The notes under the pieces were generated by a model. That model saw nothing but the letters and a program-made list of their open reading frames with translations. It made no database searches and was not told where the DNA came from. From Sphingomonas bacterium (GTDB taxonomy: Bacteria; Pseudomonadota; Alphaproteobacteria; Sphingomonadales; Sphingomonadaceae): a stretch of DNA of 5,991 nucleotides. A program made the translations under genes and the position numbers. Shown piece after piece: positions 5,054 to 5,991 of this stretch (the stretch's first letter is position 1; the number at the start of each line of letters is the position of its first letter). Location: positions 1 to 5,991 of the forward strand of contig JAJAZM010000086.1 of assembly GCA_026785645.1 (NCBI GenBank), given 5' to 3'.

Positions 5054-5991
5054 GCCATTACCTCGCGCGCCTGCGTCTGGCTGAGAAACGCCTGCGGGCT
5101 TGCCGAGAGGCCGTAGGCGCCGGCGCAGAATACCGCGATCAAGTCGCCCGGCTCGGCGCGGGGCAGTTCGACCTGGTGCCCGAGGATATCGAGCGGGGTG
5201 CACAAATTGCCGACGACATTGACCGCTTCCTCGGTCGCAGCGCCGAAGCGCGACGCCACCGCAAGCGGGTAATTGCGGCGCAGTAACTGGCCGAAATTGC
5301 CGCTCGCGGCGAGCATGTGGTGGAGCCCGCCGTCGGTGACGAGGAAGGTCTCGCCGCGGCTTTCCTTGCGGTCGGTGACGCGGGTCAGATAGACCCCCGC
5401 CTCGCCCACCAGCCAGCGACCGAGCTCGAGCGTGAAGCGGCTGGCGCACAATGCGGGCGGGCATTCGGCAAGCATGTCGCCCATCGCCTGGCCGAGCGAA
5501 TATATATCGAGCGGCGCCTCGCCCGCGAAATAGGGGATCCCGAAGCCGCCACCGAGGTTGACCTCGGGCGGTTCGACCCCTGCCGCATCGGCGATCTGCC
5601 CGGCCAGCGTGACGCTCTCCCCCTGCGCTTCGGCGATCGCTGCCCAGTCGAGGCATTGCGAGCCGAGATAGAGGTGCAGCCCGCGCCAGTCGGCCCCCGC
5701 CTCGACCAGCCCGCGCACCACGTCGGCGGCCTTGTCATGATCGATCCCGAACGGCGAGGCGGCGCCGCCCATCTTCATCCCCGCGGCCTTGAGCTGGAAC
5801 GGCGGGTTGACCCGCACCATCACCTTGGGCCGGATCCCGAGCTGGCCGGCGATATCGAGCAATCGCGCCGCTTCGCCTTCGCTCTCAATGCTGACCGTCG
5901 CCCCAGCCTCGATCGCGCGCTTGAGCTCGCGGTCGGTCTTGCCGGGACCGGCAAAGCTCAGCGGAATGCACGCCGCGCCGACCTTCTCAAG
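5050..5991 (-). CDS. PLP-dependent decarboxylase, probably exosortase A system-associated (5' end beyond window)
   Basis: The frame is open from the right edge to a TAG at 5050-5052, giving 313 C-terminal residues of a fold-type III (alanine racemase/diaminopimelate decarboxylase-like) enzyme. Counting from the edge, visible motifs are SFAGPGKTD (12-20), a Gly-rich PLP-phosphate loop LGGGFG (146-151), ELGRWLVGEAG (189-199; Leu replaces Pro of the common EPGR), and TDGGLHHMLAASGNFGQLLR (219-238). The Cys motif NLCTPLD (262-268, probable active-site C264) and CAGAYG (289-294) follow. The TDGGLHH/SGNFGQ block and KMGG (73-76) fit the decarboxylases found beside exosortase A and exopolysaccharide genes better than LysA; the substrate is unknown. 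The family is about 400 residues, so about 90-100, including the PLP lysine, lie outside. Its TTG at 5860-5862 is internal, not the start. Confidence 0.85.
   Translation of the reverse strand, partial: LEKVGAACIPLSFAGPGKTDRELKRAIEAGATVSIESEGEAARLLDIAGQLGIRPKVMVRVNPPFQLKAAGMKMGGAASPFGIDHDKAADVVRGLVEAGADWRGLHLYLGSQCLDWAAIAEAQGESVTLAGQIADAAGVEPPEVNLGGGFGIPYFAGEAPLDIYSLGQAMGDMLAECPPALCASRFTLELGRWLVGEAGVYLTRVTDRKESRGETFLVTDGGLHHMLAASGNFGQLLRRNYPLAVASRFGAATEEAVNVVGNLCTPLDILGHQVELPRAEPGDLIAVFCAGAYGLSASPQAFLSQTQAREVMA

Noticed and set aside
3995..5656. A 553-codon minus-strand open frame crossing fmt, truA and the decarboxylase
   Set aside because: It is rich in Arg, Pro, Ala and Gly with no recognisable domain, and lies antisense or out of frame to three well-identified genes. 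Long shadow frames are expected at this GC content.

Overview
The window is GC-rich, with coding frames ending almost always in G or C. It reads as ordinary chromosome of an alphaproteobacterium, most likely a sphingomonad. Pointers are the peptide deformylase variant GIGLAAVQVG, an exosortase-A-type PLP decarboxylase at the right edge, and GC-rich palindromic intergenic repeats of the kind common in these genomes. The lineage is an inference from sequence style, not from an alignment.

Layout from left to right: the last 32 codons of an unidentified gene (+); rmuC (-), ending 3 bp away; a 106-bp divergent gap; a cytosolic four-helix-bundle Cys-rich copper storage protein of the Csp/DUF326 type (+); a 145-bp convergent gap filled by a doublet of palindromic units; def (-) and recR (-), probably co-transcribed; a 77-bp divergent gap holding a 21-bp tandem repeat; fmt (+) and truA (+), overlapping by ATGA; and a PLP-dependent decarboxylase (-) whose stop codon shares a CTAG with the truA stop and which runs off the right edge.

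Functionally, fmt and def are the two halves of the N-formylmethionine cycle. Fmt formylates initiator Met-tRNA and deformylase removes the formyl group from new proteins. Here they lie on opposite strands, separated by recR and the shared divergent region. TruA adds a tRNA-modification step; RecR and RmuC belong to DNA recombination and repair. The Csp protein probably buffers cytosolic Cu(I) and is unrelated to its neighbours. The decarboxylase suggests that an exopolysaccharide/exosortase A locus may begin beyond the right edge.

I found no tRNA, rRNA, CRISPR, insertion sequence or phage gene, and no clear novel multi-gene system. The most interesting non-coding structures are the 21-bp tandem repeat between recR and fmt and the nested palindromes between csp and def.
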